From contig JAMYHX010000785.1 of NCBI GenBank assembly GCA_025529335.1, forward strand, positions 1-12,523: a DNA stretch of 12,523 nt, given 5' to 3'. Below, one piece after another: positions 1 through 8,425 of the stretch; positions within the stretch are counted from its first letter, which is position 1, and each line of letters begins with the position of its first letter. The position numbers and the translations under genes were made by a program. Below the pieces are notes generated by a model. The model saw only the letters and a list, made by a program, of their open reading frames with translations, was not told the DNA's origin and searched no databases. This stretch comes from Rhizopus sp. PT2906 (lineage: Eukaryota; Mucoromycota; Mucoromycetes; Mucorales; Rhizopodaceae).

Positions 1-399
1 TTTACCTTTTTAAATATTCCGCCGTTTAATACGACAACAGCGACCATGGTTTGGGTGATTTATTATATAGTGAATGGCATCATGATATTCATCTATACGA
101 TATCACAAATCATCTTGGTTGTCTATACATTGGATGATCGATGGCCATTAGGAGATATCTTGTTTGGTATTCTCTTTTTCGCGGCTGGTTTTATTATCCA
201 ATACGTATTCTCGATTACATTGTGTGAAGAGGTTAAACATTATCTTGATGGTCTATTCTTTGGTACCATGTTTAATCTACTATCAGTCATGATGATTTAT
301 AAATATTGGGATTCTATTACCAAAGAGGACCTGGAGTTCTCTATTGATTCAAAACAAAGAACCTGGGAATTAGAGACCTTACTCTTGCTTGAAAAATAA
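1..399 (+). CDS. CHS7: Chitin synthase export chaperone Chs7, C-terminal part (5' end outside window)
   Basis: The frame is open from base 1 and gives 132 residues up to the TAA at 397-399, so this is the 3' exon of a longer gene. The tail carries hallmark Chs7 segments: LDDRWPLGDI, then a hydrophobic stretch, then VKHYLDGLFFGTMFNLL, then YKYWDSITKEDLEF. About three membrane-spanning stretches are visible, which fits the last part of a seven-helix protein of roughly 340 residues in the family. Chs7 is an ER membrane protein needed for folding and export of a chitin synthase (Chs3 in yeast) toward the cell surface, so it acts in cell-wall synthesis. The ATG at 46-48 is internal and not the start. 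The C-terminus after the conserved block is short and ends in a Leu-rich stretch. Confidence 0.93.
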   Translation, partial: FTFLNIPPFNTTTATMVWVIYYIVNGIMIFIYTISQIILVVYTLDDRWPLGDILFGILFFAAGFIIQYVFSITLCEEVKHYLDGLFFGTMFNLLSVMMIYKYWDSITKEDLEFSIDSKQRTWELETLLLLEK

Positions 400-514
400 A
401 TAGAGCAGACAGAGATGGATGTCATCCCACACTAAAAAATTTTTTTCATGCAAATATAAATCTTGTAACTTTGTATTTTCTCACTCTCTTTTTTTCCTTT
501 TCTTTTCTCTCTTT

Positions 515-826
515 ATGATTCACAGACATAATAACAGATTCTCTTTTATACTTCAAAAGAAACCAATAACAAAGAAATCAGTCAAAATCAGTAAAGAACC
601 ACCCATGATTGTTTATTTTGAAAGAGACATCTTGGAAGATACTTTGATCGACTACATATTTGATCCTCAAGTGCTACATGATGAAGAGAAGGATCATCCA
701 GATTTAGATAAAAAGTCTGTCAAACCATGGCAATGCCCCCCTTATACGTCAAATTCAAGTTTCTTAACCAAACTAAAGTCTATATTCCATAAGCAACACT
801 CTGATTCAGTCATGTCCTCCTTGTAA
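515..826 (+). CDS. Small hypothetical protein, about 103 aa
   Basis: I do not recognise this protein. The frame is open from an ATG at 419, but the first 32 codons translate a pyrimidine-rich tract (Phe/Ser/Leu runs) that looks like leader DNA. I therefore prefer the ATG at 515, which follows a CT-rich stretch; the ATG at 605 (73 aa) is a further alternative. The body looks coding: a Lys-rich start (KKPITKKSVKISKEPP), an acidic, aliphatic middle (ERDILEDTLIDYIFDPQ), and a polar tail. No membrane segment or known motif is visible. It lies 115 bp after the CHS7 stop on the same strand, so it could also be 3'UTR of CHS7. No good in-frame intron links it to an upstream exon. Comparison with related species would decide. 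Confidence 0.4.
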   Translation: MIHRHNNRFSFILQKKPITKKSVKISKEPPMIVYFERDILEDTLIDYIFDPQVLHDEEKDHPDLDKKSVKPWQCPPYTSNSSFLTKLKSIFHKQHSDSVMSSL

Positions 827-907
827 TTCTATTGGTCCAATGATCACGAGAGTATACCCTTCCTGTACCTTTTAAAAAAATGTCACACTTGTAATGATAA
901 TAATGAT

Positions 908-1045
908 AATAATAGTAATAATAATAAAAAGAAATAGAATTATTCTTTTTTGAATAATGAAATTGAAAAAAGAATCAAGCCATGCATTAGGTTGATCTTT
1001 CTTTAGTTTATCAAACTTGTAGAATTCATTATTATTACTATTATT
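908..1045. repeat. Nested inverted repeats in AT-rich spacer
   Basis: An 18-bp arm at 908-925 (AATAATAGTAATAATAAT) is matched perfectly by its reverse complement at 1028-1045. The odd AGT unit inside the AAT run is shared, so this is more than two independent triplet runs. Between them a 10-bp stem (942-951, ATTCTTTTTT) pairs with 966-975 (AAAAAAGAAT) around a 14-nt loop. It may be a degraded small inverted-repeat element, a fold-back in the transcript, or chance in AT-rich DNA. Confidence 0.5.
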
Positions 1046-1288
1046 TGATACAAGATAATGGACCGTCAATACCTTTAAAAAAAAAGACATAGACAGACAG
1101 AGAGAATATAGACAAGATATGAGTTCCTTTTATTTTCATACCATAAACAGGCTGATTTCTTCTCTTTTCTAAATGTATAAACAAAAATATGACTCCCATT
1201 CTAGCTCACATTATGAAATTACTCTTTTTCTATTTTAGATGATGTGCATACAAGTGGCTTTCTTATCATTCACATAATGTAATTTCTT

Positions 1289-1314
1289 TGTGTGTGCGTG
1301 TGTGTGTGTGTGTA
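1289..1314. repeat. TG dinucleotide microsatellite
   Basis: A run of TG repeats broken by one C, in the leader of the GATA-SET gene. Likely length-variable between strains. Confidence 0.85.
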
Positions 1315-1412
1315 TGATCGGAAATCAAAATACCCCTTTTGTATAAAAGAGAGACAGAGCAAAAACTTTTTTTTTTCTTTCTCTCTCTAATATCTTTATT
1401 ACCTCTCTTTTT

Positions 1413-1459
1413 GTAAGTGACATGATTGTCTTTAATATCTATTGACTCATTATGTATAG
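1413..1459 (+). other. Probable 5'UTR intron of the GATA-SET gene
   Basis: A strong donor (GTAAGT at 1413) is followed 47 nt later by TATGTATAG, ending at 1459, which matches the size and style of the coding introns nearby. It lies 9 nt before the ATG at 1469. All upstream ATGs hit stops within a few codons, so I take it as an untranslated-leader intron. RNA reads would settle whether an upstream coding exon exists. Confidence 0.55.
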
Positions 1460-1468
1460 ATATCTTCC

Positions 1469-3100
1469 ATGGTGCATATATTAGACCATGAAACTGATGA
1501 TTCACTAGTTTCATCCACCTTGCTCGATTATAATAAAGACATATCAATACCCAGAGAACCCTCGGCTGAATCATTATCTCCTCCAACAACTGAAGAAGAT
1601 GACGAATACGATGACGCGTTGAATGCACCAAAAAGAAGACATTTAAACCAAGACAAAGACGATCGATCATTGTTTTCGCCGTAAGAAATAAAGTGTCTTT
1701 GTAGACAAGAAGCTTATTCTTTTATAGACCTAATGTAGATACTATTTATTATAGCCAGCAAAATCAACGTGATTTGTCAAGTAAGCAGATATTAAAAAAG
1801 ATATGAATCAAAATCATTCATGTATCCTTTAGATGAACGCGAGAAAACAGATACCACCCATGATAACAATACTGCTGCATCCTCTTCTTCATCATCTTCA
1901 TCTTCATCACCCCAAACAACGGATGGTCCTTGTACAGACTGTCATACGGTTGACACCCCTCAATGGCGTAGAGGCCCTCATGGTTATAGGACGTAAGGAT
2001 GAATCATAACATTTAAACTCTTACTAACACTTTGTATAGTCTCTGTAATGCCTGTGGATTAAGATGGGCCAAACAACAGAATGGATTGACAAACAACAGT
2101 AACAAATCAGTGCCAAAGAAAAAGTCAAAGCCCAAAAAACGAAAGCATGGTGATTCACTTTTTGACAAGAAGGAATATATCACCCATGGCCTTTATTCTG
2201 CTGAAACCAGAGGTGTACCCACTTTAACTCCACAGGCCTTTCATGTACCCTTACCCATTCATCAAGGTGAAATCATTCTGTCGACTGTCAAGGATTTTGA
2301 ACTGCCGCCTTATGTCCTTCAAGAACGAGAATTGGATCTCATCGAAAGCTTGGTTCATAAGCCGCCCCGGTTCAAGAAGATCAAGACCAACATCTTTGTC
2401 GGAAGGAAACCTAGGACGAGTGAGAAATATAGTGTCACCTGTCATTGTAAACCACCTGAAAAGGAAGACGAGGTCGGCTGTGGCGACAGTTGTCTCAATA
2501 GGTAAAAAAAAAAATAATAATACAAAACCACATGTCCCCTCACTCACTCTCTTTATTAGAATGCTCTTTTATGAATGTGATCTCAAGTGTTGCCCATGTG
2601 GAAAAGAGTGTACGAACCGTCGATTTCACAAGGATCAAGTAGAAACCGAGGTTGAAGTATTCAGAACAGAGAAACGCGGTTGGGGTCTTCGCACCAAAGA
2701 GGATATCAAGAAGGGCCAGTTCATCATTGAGTATTGTGGTGAAATCATCTCTCGAGAACTCTGTGAAGAACGCATGTGCACTACTTATGTAAACGAGAAG
2801 AACTTTTACTTTTTGGAGTACTCAAAGGGTGAAGTCATTGATGCTTGCACAAAGGGAACAGAAGCAAGATTTATCAATCATAGTTGTGATCCCAACTGTC
2901 ATATCGAGAAATGGTCGTATAGAGGAGAAGCTCATTTCGGGGTGTTTGCTTCCAAGGATATACCTGCTTATACCGAGCTTTCGTATGATTACAACTTTTT
3001 GACGTTTAATGTAGAAAATGCTCAGGTTTGTCATTGCGGAAGTAAGCGCTGTAGAGGAATCATTGGTAAAAAGATAACTGGTAAAAGAACGAGATCATAA
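1469..3100 (+). CDS. GATA zinc finger-ASH1-type SET histone methyltransferase fusion (466 aa, 5 exons)
   Basis: Exons: 1469-1680, 1755-1780, 1833-1992, 2040-2501, 2560-3100; the frame closes at 466 aa. Residues 1-112 are acidic and Ser-rich (a ten-Ser run at 96-105). Residues 113-138 form a GATA finger, C-x2-C-x18-C-x2-C (CTDC...CNAC with TPQWRRGP), followed by a basic nuclear-signal-like patch at 159-168. An AWS domain starts near C267/C269 with C280, C284 and the CLNRM motif. The SET domain runs from about 320, with GWG at 327-329, cofactor-binding RFINHSCDPNC at 390-400 and the YDYNF tyrosine at 431. PostSET cysteines are 444, 446 and 451 (CHCGSKRCRGIIG). The FNVE...CRGIIG ending is typical of ASH1/ASH1L rather than NSD or SETD2, so H3K36 methylation is the likely reaction, from S-adenosylmethionine, in the nucleus. 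The PHD, bromo and BAH modules of animal ASH1L are absent. DNA targeting through the GATA finger is inference. One intron splits the finger (branch site TTACTAAC). Confidence 0.9.
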
Positions 3101-3210
3101 CTTATAAATAAAAAGAGCATCATTATATTTTAAAGTATTTCTTTACATCATGTCAAATAAAGAGGGGTTTATTATGATATTTACACGTATTTTTAAGAAT
3201 GCACTTGTTT
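3101..3210. terminator. Shared 3' region of two convergent genes
   Basis: Only 110 bp separate the GATA-SET stop from the LEO1 stop. AATAAA-like signals lie on the + strand at 3107-3112 and 3156-3161 and on the - strand at 3168-3173. The two transcripts probably overlap at their 3' ends. Confidence 0.6.
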
Positions 3211-4644
3211 TTATTCATCATCATCATCATCATCACTTGCAACTCTATTACGCTTGGCTCTTCTAACTACAATTTCTTCATCTTCTTCATCTTCTTCATC
3301 CTCTTCATCTCCATAGTCTTCATCTTCTTCTTCTTCTTCTTCTTCATGAGAACGTTTATATCTATCCATGCCTGCACGTTTGACCTGTGCCAACCGGTCT
3401 TCTCTCATTCTTTCTTCTTCTTCGTCATACTCATCATCATCTACTACAAAGTCTTCTTCATATCTATCTTGAGCTCGACTCGCCTGTCGGTATGCATAGT
3501 CTGCGCCTGTATCATAATCATACTCATACTGATCTCTACGACGTGACATGCCTTCACCATATCTCATATCTGCCTTCTTTTGTTGCATTTCCAATTTTCT
3601 TTGTGCCTTCAAACGCTCGTTCTCTTGCATCTCTAGTTCCTGTTTGACTAATTCAGGATCCTTTTCAGTAAAGTACATCTTGGTCTTATTCTTCTTGATT
3701 TGTCTATCAGCGATCTGAGCTGTAATATGACGATGTGTCTGACTGGAGAGACCACTGGGCCTGAATGTCATATGTTCCGTGAATTCGACTTGACTCTCTA
3801 GTGCACCTGACTCGGTCTGATGTGCTAGTAAAAAGACGTGTTCTTCTGGGACCACTGGTTTTGAACCCACGTCAAAACATTCGTCTCCGAGCATCAACGA
3901 CACCTTTCCGTCCTCCCATTCGACTAGGTGTGCATTGGATTGTAGTGTCTAATGAGAGAGAGAGAGAAAAAAAAATGAGTTAAATCTCTTTGTCAAGCTG
4001 CACACTTTACTTGTTCGCCTTCTTTATTCATCGTACGACGCCATCGTATCGTGCTTTCCACTTGTTCACGAATCGCTTCTTGTTCCTGCGCAGGTGTCAA
4101 TCCTTCTTCTACCTTGACTTGGAATTCCTCAGGGACAAAAGGGTCGACTTCATAATCCAAGAAACGAGGTAACTTTGCCAAGTAATACTTTAAAGAAAAA
4201 TCATATCAGATATGTTTTAAATACAAATGCTTTTTTTTTTTTTTTACTTTATGATTGTCACTATAAGGTAGTGGCAGCTGAGGCATCTGTAGTGCAACTT
4301 CAACAACTTCCTTTTTTCTACGTTGACTACTGTATTCAGGATATCTTGAATCTTCATCACTCTGTTCTTCTTCTTCTTCTTGTTCTTCATCAAGTGATCT
4401 AAAAAAAAAAACCAGTTTATTAAGCGCGTAATAAAAAGTTCATTTGTAAAGACACATGCCTGTTTAGGTTTTGCCGTGATTCTGGTTCTGATTCTTCGTC
4501 ACTTCCAAATAAATTATCTTGAGTAGTTGACTGATTGGGTTGTGGTGAATTTGAGCGTCCATCATCAATATCAGAGGCTTCTTCTTCTGAACCAAATAAA
4601 TCTCCAAAGTCTTGATCTGCAGTTGGTTCTTCTTGAGATGACAT
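3211..4644 (-). CDS. LEO1: Paf1 complex subunit Leo1 (416 aa, 4 exons)
   Basis: Exons in transcript order: 4644-4460, 4398-4248, 4187-4011, 3948-3211. The acidic N-terminus has two LFGS-D/E repeats (DLFGSEEE at 15-22 and NLFGSDEE at 44-51), typical of Leo1. The Leo1 core begins near residue 113: LAKLPRFLDYEVDPFVPEEF, then STIRWRRTMNKEG, then SNAHLVEWEDGK and LMLGDECFDV, ending near 275. A Lys/Gln/Glu-rich helix and a long acidic tail with repeated Glu/Asp runs follow, ending in six Asp and a Glu. Length fits the fungal family (yeast about 460). Leo1 pairs with Paf1 in the Paf1 complex, which travels with RNA polymerase II and supports histone modification during elongation. Intron 1 appears to use a GC donor. 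The core is strongly conserved; only the intron 1 junction is debatable. Confidence 0.94.
4399..4459 (-). other. Probable GC-AG intron 1 of LEO1
   Basis: The exon reads ...CTAAACAG, followed by GCATGT at 4459; the acceptor is a T-rich tract plus TAG ending at 4399. Only this donor keeps the frame (AG + A = Arg, then SLDEEQEEE). The nearest GT donor, at 4455, leads to an in-frame TGA two codons into exon 2. Confidence 0.7.
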
Positions 4645-4815
4645 GAATGTAATTATATTAAAGAAAGAGAGAAAAAACGACCTTTTGAAGAACAGATTTT
4701 TACTATAGTGTTGTGGGGTGTACCTAGTCAATCGCTCTCTTCTGTGACAATATACATTGCACACATAAAAAAAATGATAATTTCAGACAGCAAATGAGAC
4801 AACAAATCTTAGGGC

Positions 4816-4833
4816 TAGCTGGGGAATAGCTGG
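4816..4833. repeat. TAGCTGG direct repeat, 11-bp spacing
   Basis: TAGCTGG occurs at 4816-4822 and again at 4827-4833, with starts 11 bp apart, about one helical turn, roughly 170-190 bp upstream of the LEO1 ATG. It stands out in AT-rich surroundings and could be a paired factor site. No known factor is assigned. Confidence 0.45.
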
Positions 4834-5094
4834 TCTTACTTTTTGCTCCAAAGAAGAAGAAGAAAAGAAAAAGAGAAGTCAAGATCAGACTATTTAAACA
4901 GAGTCTCTAACAACTTTTTGTTATAAAGTCTTGACCACATTTATCTTTTCTCAAAATATCAAGCTCATTTTATGTATTATTACATGTTGTCTTTTTAAAC
5001 AATAAAAAAGACATAAAATGTTTAATTGTTATTGATCTTGTAATGTGTGCGAATAATTTATGAAAAAAGGTGTATCTAAATAAGCTAAATGATC

Positions 5095-5120
5095 AGAGAG
5101 AGAGAGATAGCTCTCTCTCT
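5095..5120. repeat. GA/CT inverted repeat (10-bp stem, 6-nt loop)
   Basis: AGAGAGAGAG (5095-5104) can pair with CTCTCTCTCT (5111-5120) around AGATAG. It lies 65-90 bp beyond the SNF2 stop, within the likely 3'UTR or end region of that transcript. Confidence 0.6.
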
Positions 5121-5184
5121 TTTAACAACAATTGTACAAAAGAGAAACTATTTACACTATATATACATGTACACAAACAGATAA

Positions 5185-7958
5185 TTATTCACGTTGTTGT
5201 CGTTTCCATTCTTTAAGCAGACGAGATGCTTCAGAGACAGCCTCTCTTCGTTGAGGTGCTGATAATTTAACATAAGGATCGTATTCTTCTACATTATCCA
5301 TATCATGTAGCTTAAAGTCCGTAATGTGATCCTTGATCTTCAAGAGGGCGCTGTAGGTAATAAAATCTGGATTGAGCTCTTTTCGGACCTTGTTTATATC
5401 GATAGCAGGTAGATCCAAAGAAGGCTGAATGTAATATTCCTTTAATTCTTCTTTGGAGATAGTCATGGATGTCTTATTATCAATCAGTCGTCTACCCATG
5501 AAATAAGATGAGTTTAAGCTTATATATATATATATATATATTTCATGTTCTTACCTTGCTATACTCTTTTTATGTACACTCTGCGCAAAGATGCGCTCTT
5601 CTATAGTTGATGCTGTCACCAGACGATATACAGTCACAGGCTTCAGCTGGCCATATCGGTAGATTCTGCCAATACTCTGCTCGTCATACAATGGATTCCA
5701 GTCCTGATCAATCAAGACGATGCGATTTGCGCTTGTCACGTTAATACCGATAGCAGCAGCCTAAACAAGTGTTACACATAGAATTAAAATAGGACTTTTT
5801 TTTATGCTTACCTTTGCTGAAAGTAACATAATAAGCTTGCTTTCATCAGATTCAAAATCGTCAAGGATCGCTTGTCGTAACTTATGCATGTTTAGATGGA
5901 TATTTCTCAAAAAAAAAAAGCAAACAACTTACCTTGAGTGGAGTGTTTCCGTCAATTCGAAGGGTGCCAATACCTAGAACAGAGAATAGATGCTGTAGAT
6001 AGTCTACAAGGAGTACAAGTTAGGTTATGAGTTAATGGCAACAATCATTGCTTATACCATGGCATGCTAAACTATGTGATACAATGATGATCTTTTCTTT
6101 AATAACACTACATTCAGTAGCAAGATCAACAATAAAAGACATTTTGTTGGAGCAATTCCAATTCTCAATACCTATTCGATACATTATTAAGAAGCACATT
6201 TTTTTAAGCAACATGTATTTACCATCATTCTTAAAATAATCAGTCGCCCAGTCAAACATGTTTATGTCCAAACCAATAAGTTCTTCTTCTTCCACCTCTC
6301 CTGGCACTGCAGGGGTTACGACTTCATCCACAGTTTCTTCTACGGACTGTTCATCCATATAGGTCGTATCAGAATTATCATTGTTATTTATATAAAATTG
6401 TTCTCTCCTCTTGCTTTCTCTATTACTCAAAAGCTATACCAAAAAAAAAAAATCAGTTTTACCATATTGAAAAGAGTATTTTTACCTTTTGGAGAATTTT
6501 TGGATGATTACAGATCGTACGAAGCAATAACAGATTACTAATCACAGACGATTCACGTTCGATAGACTTTAATGCATTGACGTATCCTTCATATTGAATA
6601 TCAGTCATTTTAAATGTAATTGCAAATTCCGTTTTGAAAGGTAAAGCTTCTTGAAGTGTCAGTGCATCACGTCTATCCAAAAAGTGAATACAGCATTGCC
6701 TTTTATTTGATTGATCTTACCTGTGTGTCACTTCCTCAGTTAGGAGTTGAAGTGTATAGAGTCTAATGGCTGCCTTTTGCTTGATAGATGGAGGAGAATT
6801 AGCATAGGATCTTTCTATATAAAATGTAAAATAAGCCTTGAATGTCTCTTGTGGACCGAGGATGCCTGGGGCAACGAATTCCAACATGTGATAATATTCC
6901 AAAAGATGATTTTGCAAAGGGTAGCCTGTCAAACAAATTCTTGCAAGTGTTCGAAATTCAGATACGATCTTGTAAAGCTGTGATCCTGCGTTTCTAATAC
7001 GATGTCCCTCATCCAACACGACAACATCTGGGCCAGGATTAATCAAGTATCGATAATATTCGTCATCTACTCTTGATGAGCGCATAAGCAAGTACCTCAA
7101 CTGATCATAGTTCATCAGCATCACACCACCGTTCGTATACCAGTATTTCAAGTAGACGATTCGCTTATTTCTACTCTCGGGTGTCATTTCTTCATTTTTT
7201 TTTAAAAAAAATTAGAACACACACACACACACACATGTAAGGATGGATGTATTTTGCTTGTTTTACCTCCAAAGTTAAATATCTGTCCTAGATTAGCAGA
7301 GAAACCATCCACATTCCATTTTCGAAACTCATTGACCCAGTTTGATAATGTGATCAATGGGGCTAATATGAGTACTCTTTTTCCCTAATAATATATATAT
7401 GAATATATGCTGGCATTTTTAAAGGACTTTTTTTTTTTTTTACTGTTGGATAGGCGACTTCAGGATGTCTATGGAGATGCTCATAAAGTGTGGTTAACAA
7501 GGCAATTGTTTGAATAGTCTTTCCGAGCCCCATTGCATGAGATAATAAGCAACCTGCTTTCTTTTTATAAACACGTTTCCACATAAACTCTACACCTTCG
7601 AGCTGATATCATTATTAAAAGATACATGTCTCGAGTTCAACCAAACCTGGTGATATTTTAGTCGACTTTTGAAGTAATCGTTCAAAGGGATCTCTAAACG
7701 TGTCAGCAGTTGTGCCTTCTTTTCTTCGGAAGCAGATTCTTCAAATCTCTTTATTCGTTTTGATCTTGTTTGTAGCTCTTCAAGACAAGCAATGGATGAA
7801 GAGTTGGGTCGTTTTTTGTTATTGATTGTGAATAGATTAGCATTGTCTTTGGAAGTGTCTATTGGTAAGTCAAGTGGATTGAGTAGTTGTATGCTGTCTA
7901 ATGTTAAATCAAGTTTCTTGTATGATGACCAAGTGTTGTCAACGTCAATAGTTTCCAT
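5185..7958 (-). CDS. SNF2-family ATPase, ATRX/ARIP4 (Rad54-like) type (740 aa, 11 exons)
   Basis: Exons in transcript order: 7958-7647, 7602-7444, 7384-7267, 7189-6721, 6672-6486, 6433-6223, 6171-6058, 6003-5933, 5880-5812, 5760-5555, 5491-5185. The N-terminus (1-100) is unremarkable, with a basic patch RSKRIKR. Helicase lobe 1: LKYHQLEGVEFMW, Walker A MGLGKT at 128-133, LAPLITLSNW, DEGH at 256-259 (Walker B), LTGYPLQN at 283-290. Lobe 2: IIIVSHSLACHDYL, LRIDGNTPL, LLSAKAAAIGINV, and motif VI SIGRIYRYGQ at 599-608. DEGH in place of DEAH, and GYPLQN, recall ATRX/ARIP4 proteins. No ADD or PHD finger is seen. It should use ATP hydrolysis to translocate on DNA and remodel nucleosomes in the nucleus; the substrate is unknown. 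It is compact against ATRX, lacking long N-terminal extensions. The assignment to SNF2 is certain, the subfamily probable. Confidence 0.92.
5521..5541. repeat. TA dinucleotide run in the last SNF2 intron
   Basis: About ten TA units lie inside intron 10 (5554-5492) of the SNF2 gene. Likely length-variable. Confidence 0.9.
7195..7235. repeat. Poly(T)-poly(A) block plus AC microsatellite in SNF2 intron 3
   Basis: A T9A8 self-complementary block (7195-7211) is followed by an AC run (7217-7235), all inside intron 3 (7266-7190). This is the longest intron of the gene at 77 nt. Confidence 0.85.
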
Positions 7959-8425
7959 ATAAATTTATCAAAAAAAAAGAAAAAGAGAGAAATTAATATT
8001 TGACATACACGCCTCTTCTTTATTGCATAATGACAGTTGAGTTTATTAGGTTTAAAGAAGAAGAAATAAGGGGTGAATAATACAGATTTTTCATCTGGGT
8101 CATGATTTGTAAAGGATGACTAATAAACCGAGCTTTCTTTTATTATTATTATTATAATAATAAAATACGTAATATTAAAATGTAATTTCTTCAATTGATG
8201 TAAATTGAAGTCATGTGTTTTTCAATAAAAAGCGAGAGAATCCCCACGGATCGAATGATTATAAAGTATGAAAATAGAGTTAAGCTTTTTCATTGACATG
8301 AAATTCTCTTAGTCATCTTTTCAAGTCCGAGATGATCCCCGCAATTTCTAATGATTTATAAATCTTTCTTTTTCCTTTCTTTTTTTTTTTTTTTAAAAAA
8401 AAGAGTATTTGACACATATAACAAC
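7959..8425. promoter_or_regulatory. Divergent promoter between the SNF2 gene and RIB3
   Basis: The 467 bp hold no gene. A TATA-like TATAAATC lies at 8357-8364, about 60 bp before the RIB3 ATG, followed by a T15A8 poly(dA:dT) block (8380-8402) of the sort that keeps nucleosomes away. An ATT/AAT palindromic tract lies near 8140-8163, and a perfect 8-bp inverted repeat (CTTCAATT/AATTGAAG, 6-nt loop) at 8189-8210. Confidence 0.7.
8189..8210. repeat. CTTCAATT-N6-AATTGAAG inverted repeat
   Basis: Perfect 8-bp arms around GATGTA in the middle of the divergent promoter. The form suits a dimeric factor site, but no family is assigned. Confidence 0.5.

Larger units (their letters stand above)
827..1412. 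other. AT-rich spacer upstream of the GATA-SET gene
   Basis: No convincing gene lies here. The stretch holds AAT/ATT triplet tracts arranged as nested inverted repeats (908-1045), a near-direct repeat of a short T4A7-like block (about 865-884 and 1072-1092), a TG microsatellite (1289-1314), and CT-rich DNA just before the probable 5'UTR intron. The right half is the likely promoter and 5' leader of the GATA-SET gene. Confidence 0.6.
4645..5184. promoter_or_regulatory. Intergenic region: LEO1 promoter and 3' end of the SNF2 gene
   Basis: No gene is supported. The left part serves as the LEO1 promoter and leader (LEO1 reads leftward from 4644). It holds a relatively GC-rich island with a TAGCTGG direct repeat (4816-4833) and a purine-rich run (about 4850-4880). 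The right part, next to the SNF2 stop at 5185, is AT-rich 3' DNA with a GA/CT hairpin at 5095-5120. Confidence 0.6.

Noticed and set aside
872..1090. 72-codon frame on the - strand
   Set aside because: It is made largely of translated triplet and T/A runs (poly-Ile, Asn/Ser) across the inverted repeats; no motif and no promoter context.
1266..1670. 134-codon frame on the - strand
   Set aside because: It is antisense to exon 1 of the GATA-SET gene and reads through the TG microsatellite (His-Thr run); a shadow frame.
2251..2547. 98-codon frame antisense to the AWS region
   Set aside because: A mirror of a strongly conserved coding exon; the + strand frame explains the sequence.
5881..5932. 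Earlier AG acceptor (TTTTGAG) in the SNF2 intron that begins at 5932
   Set aside because: It would leave an intron under 30 nt and lead to an in-frame TAA; the acceptor ending at 5881, after a CTAAAC branch site, restores conserved LRQAILDDFE.
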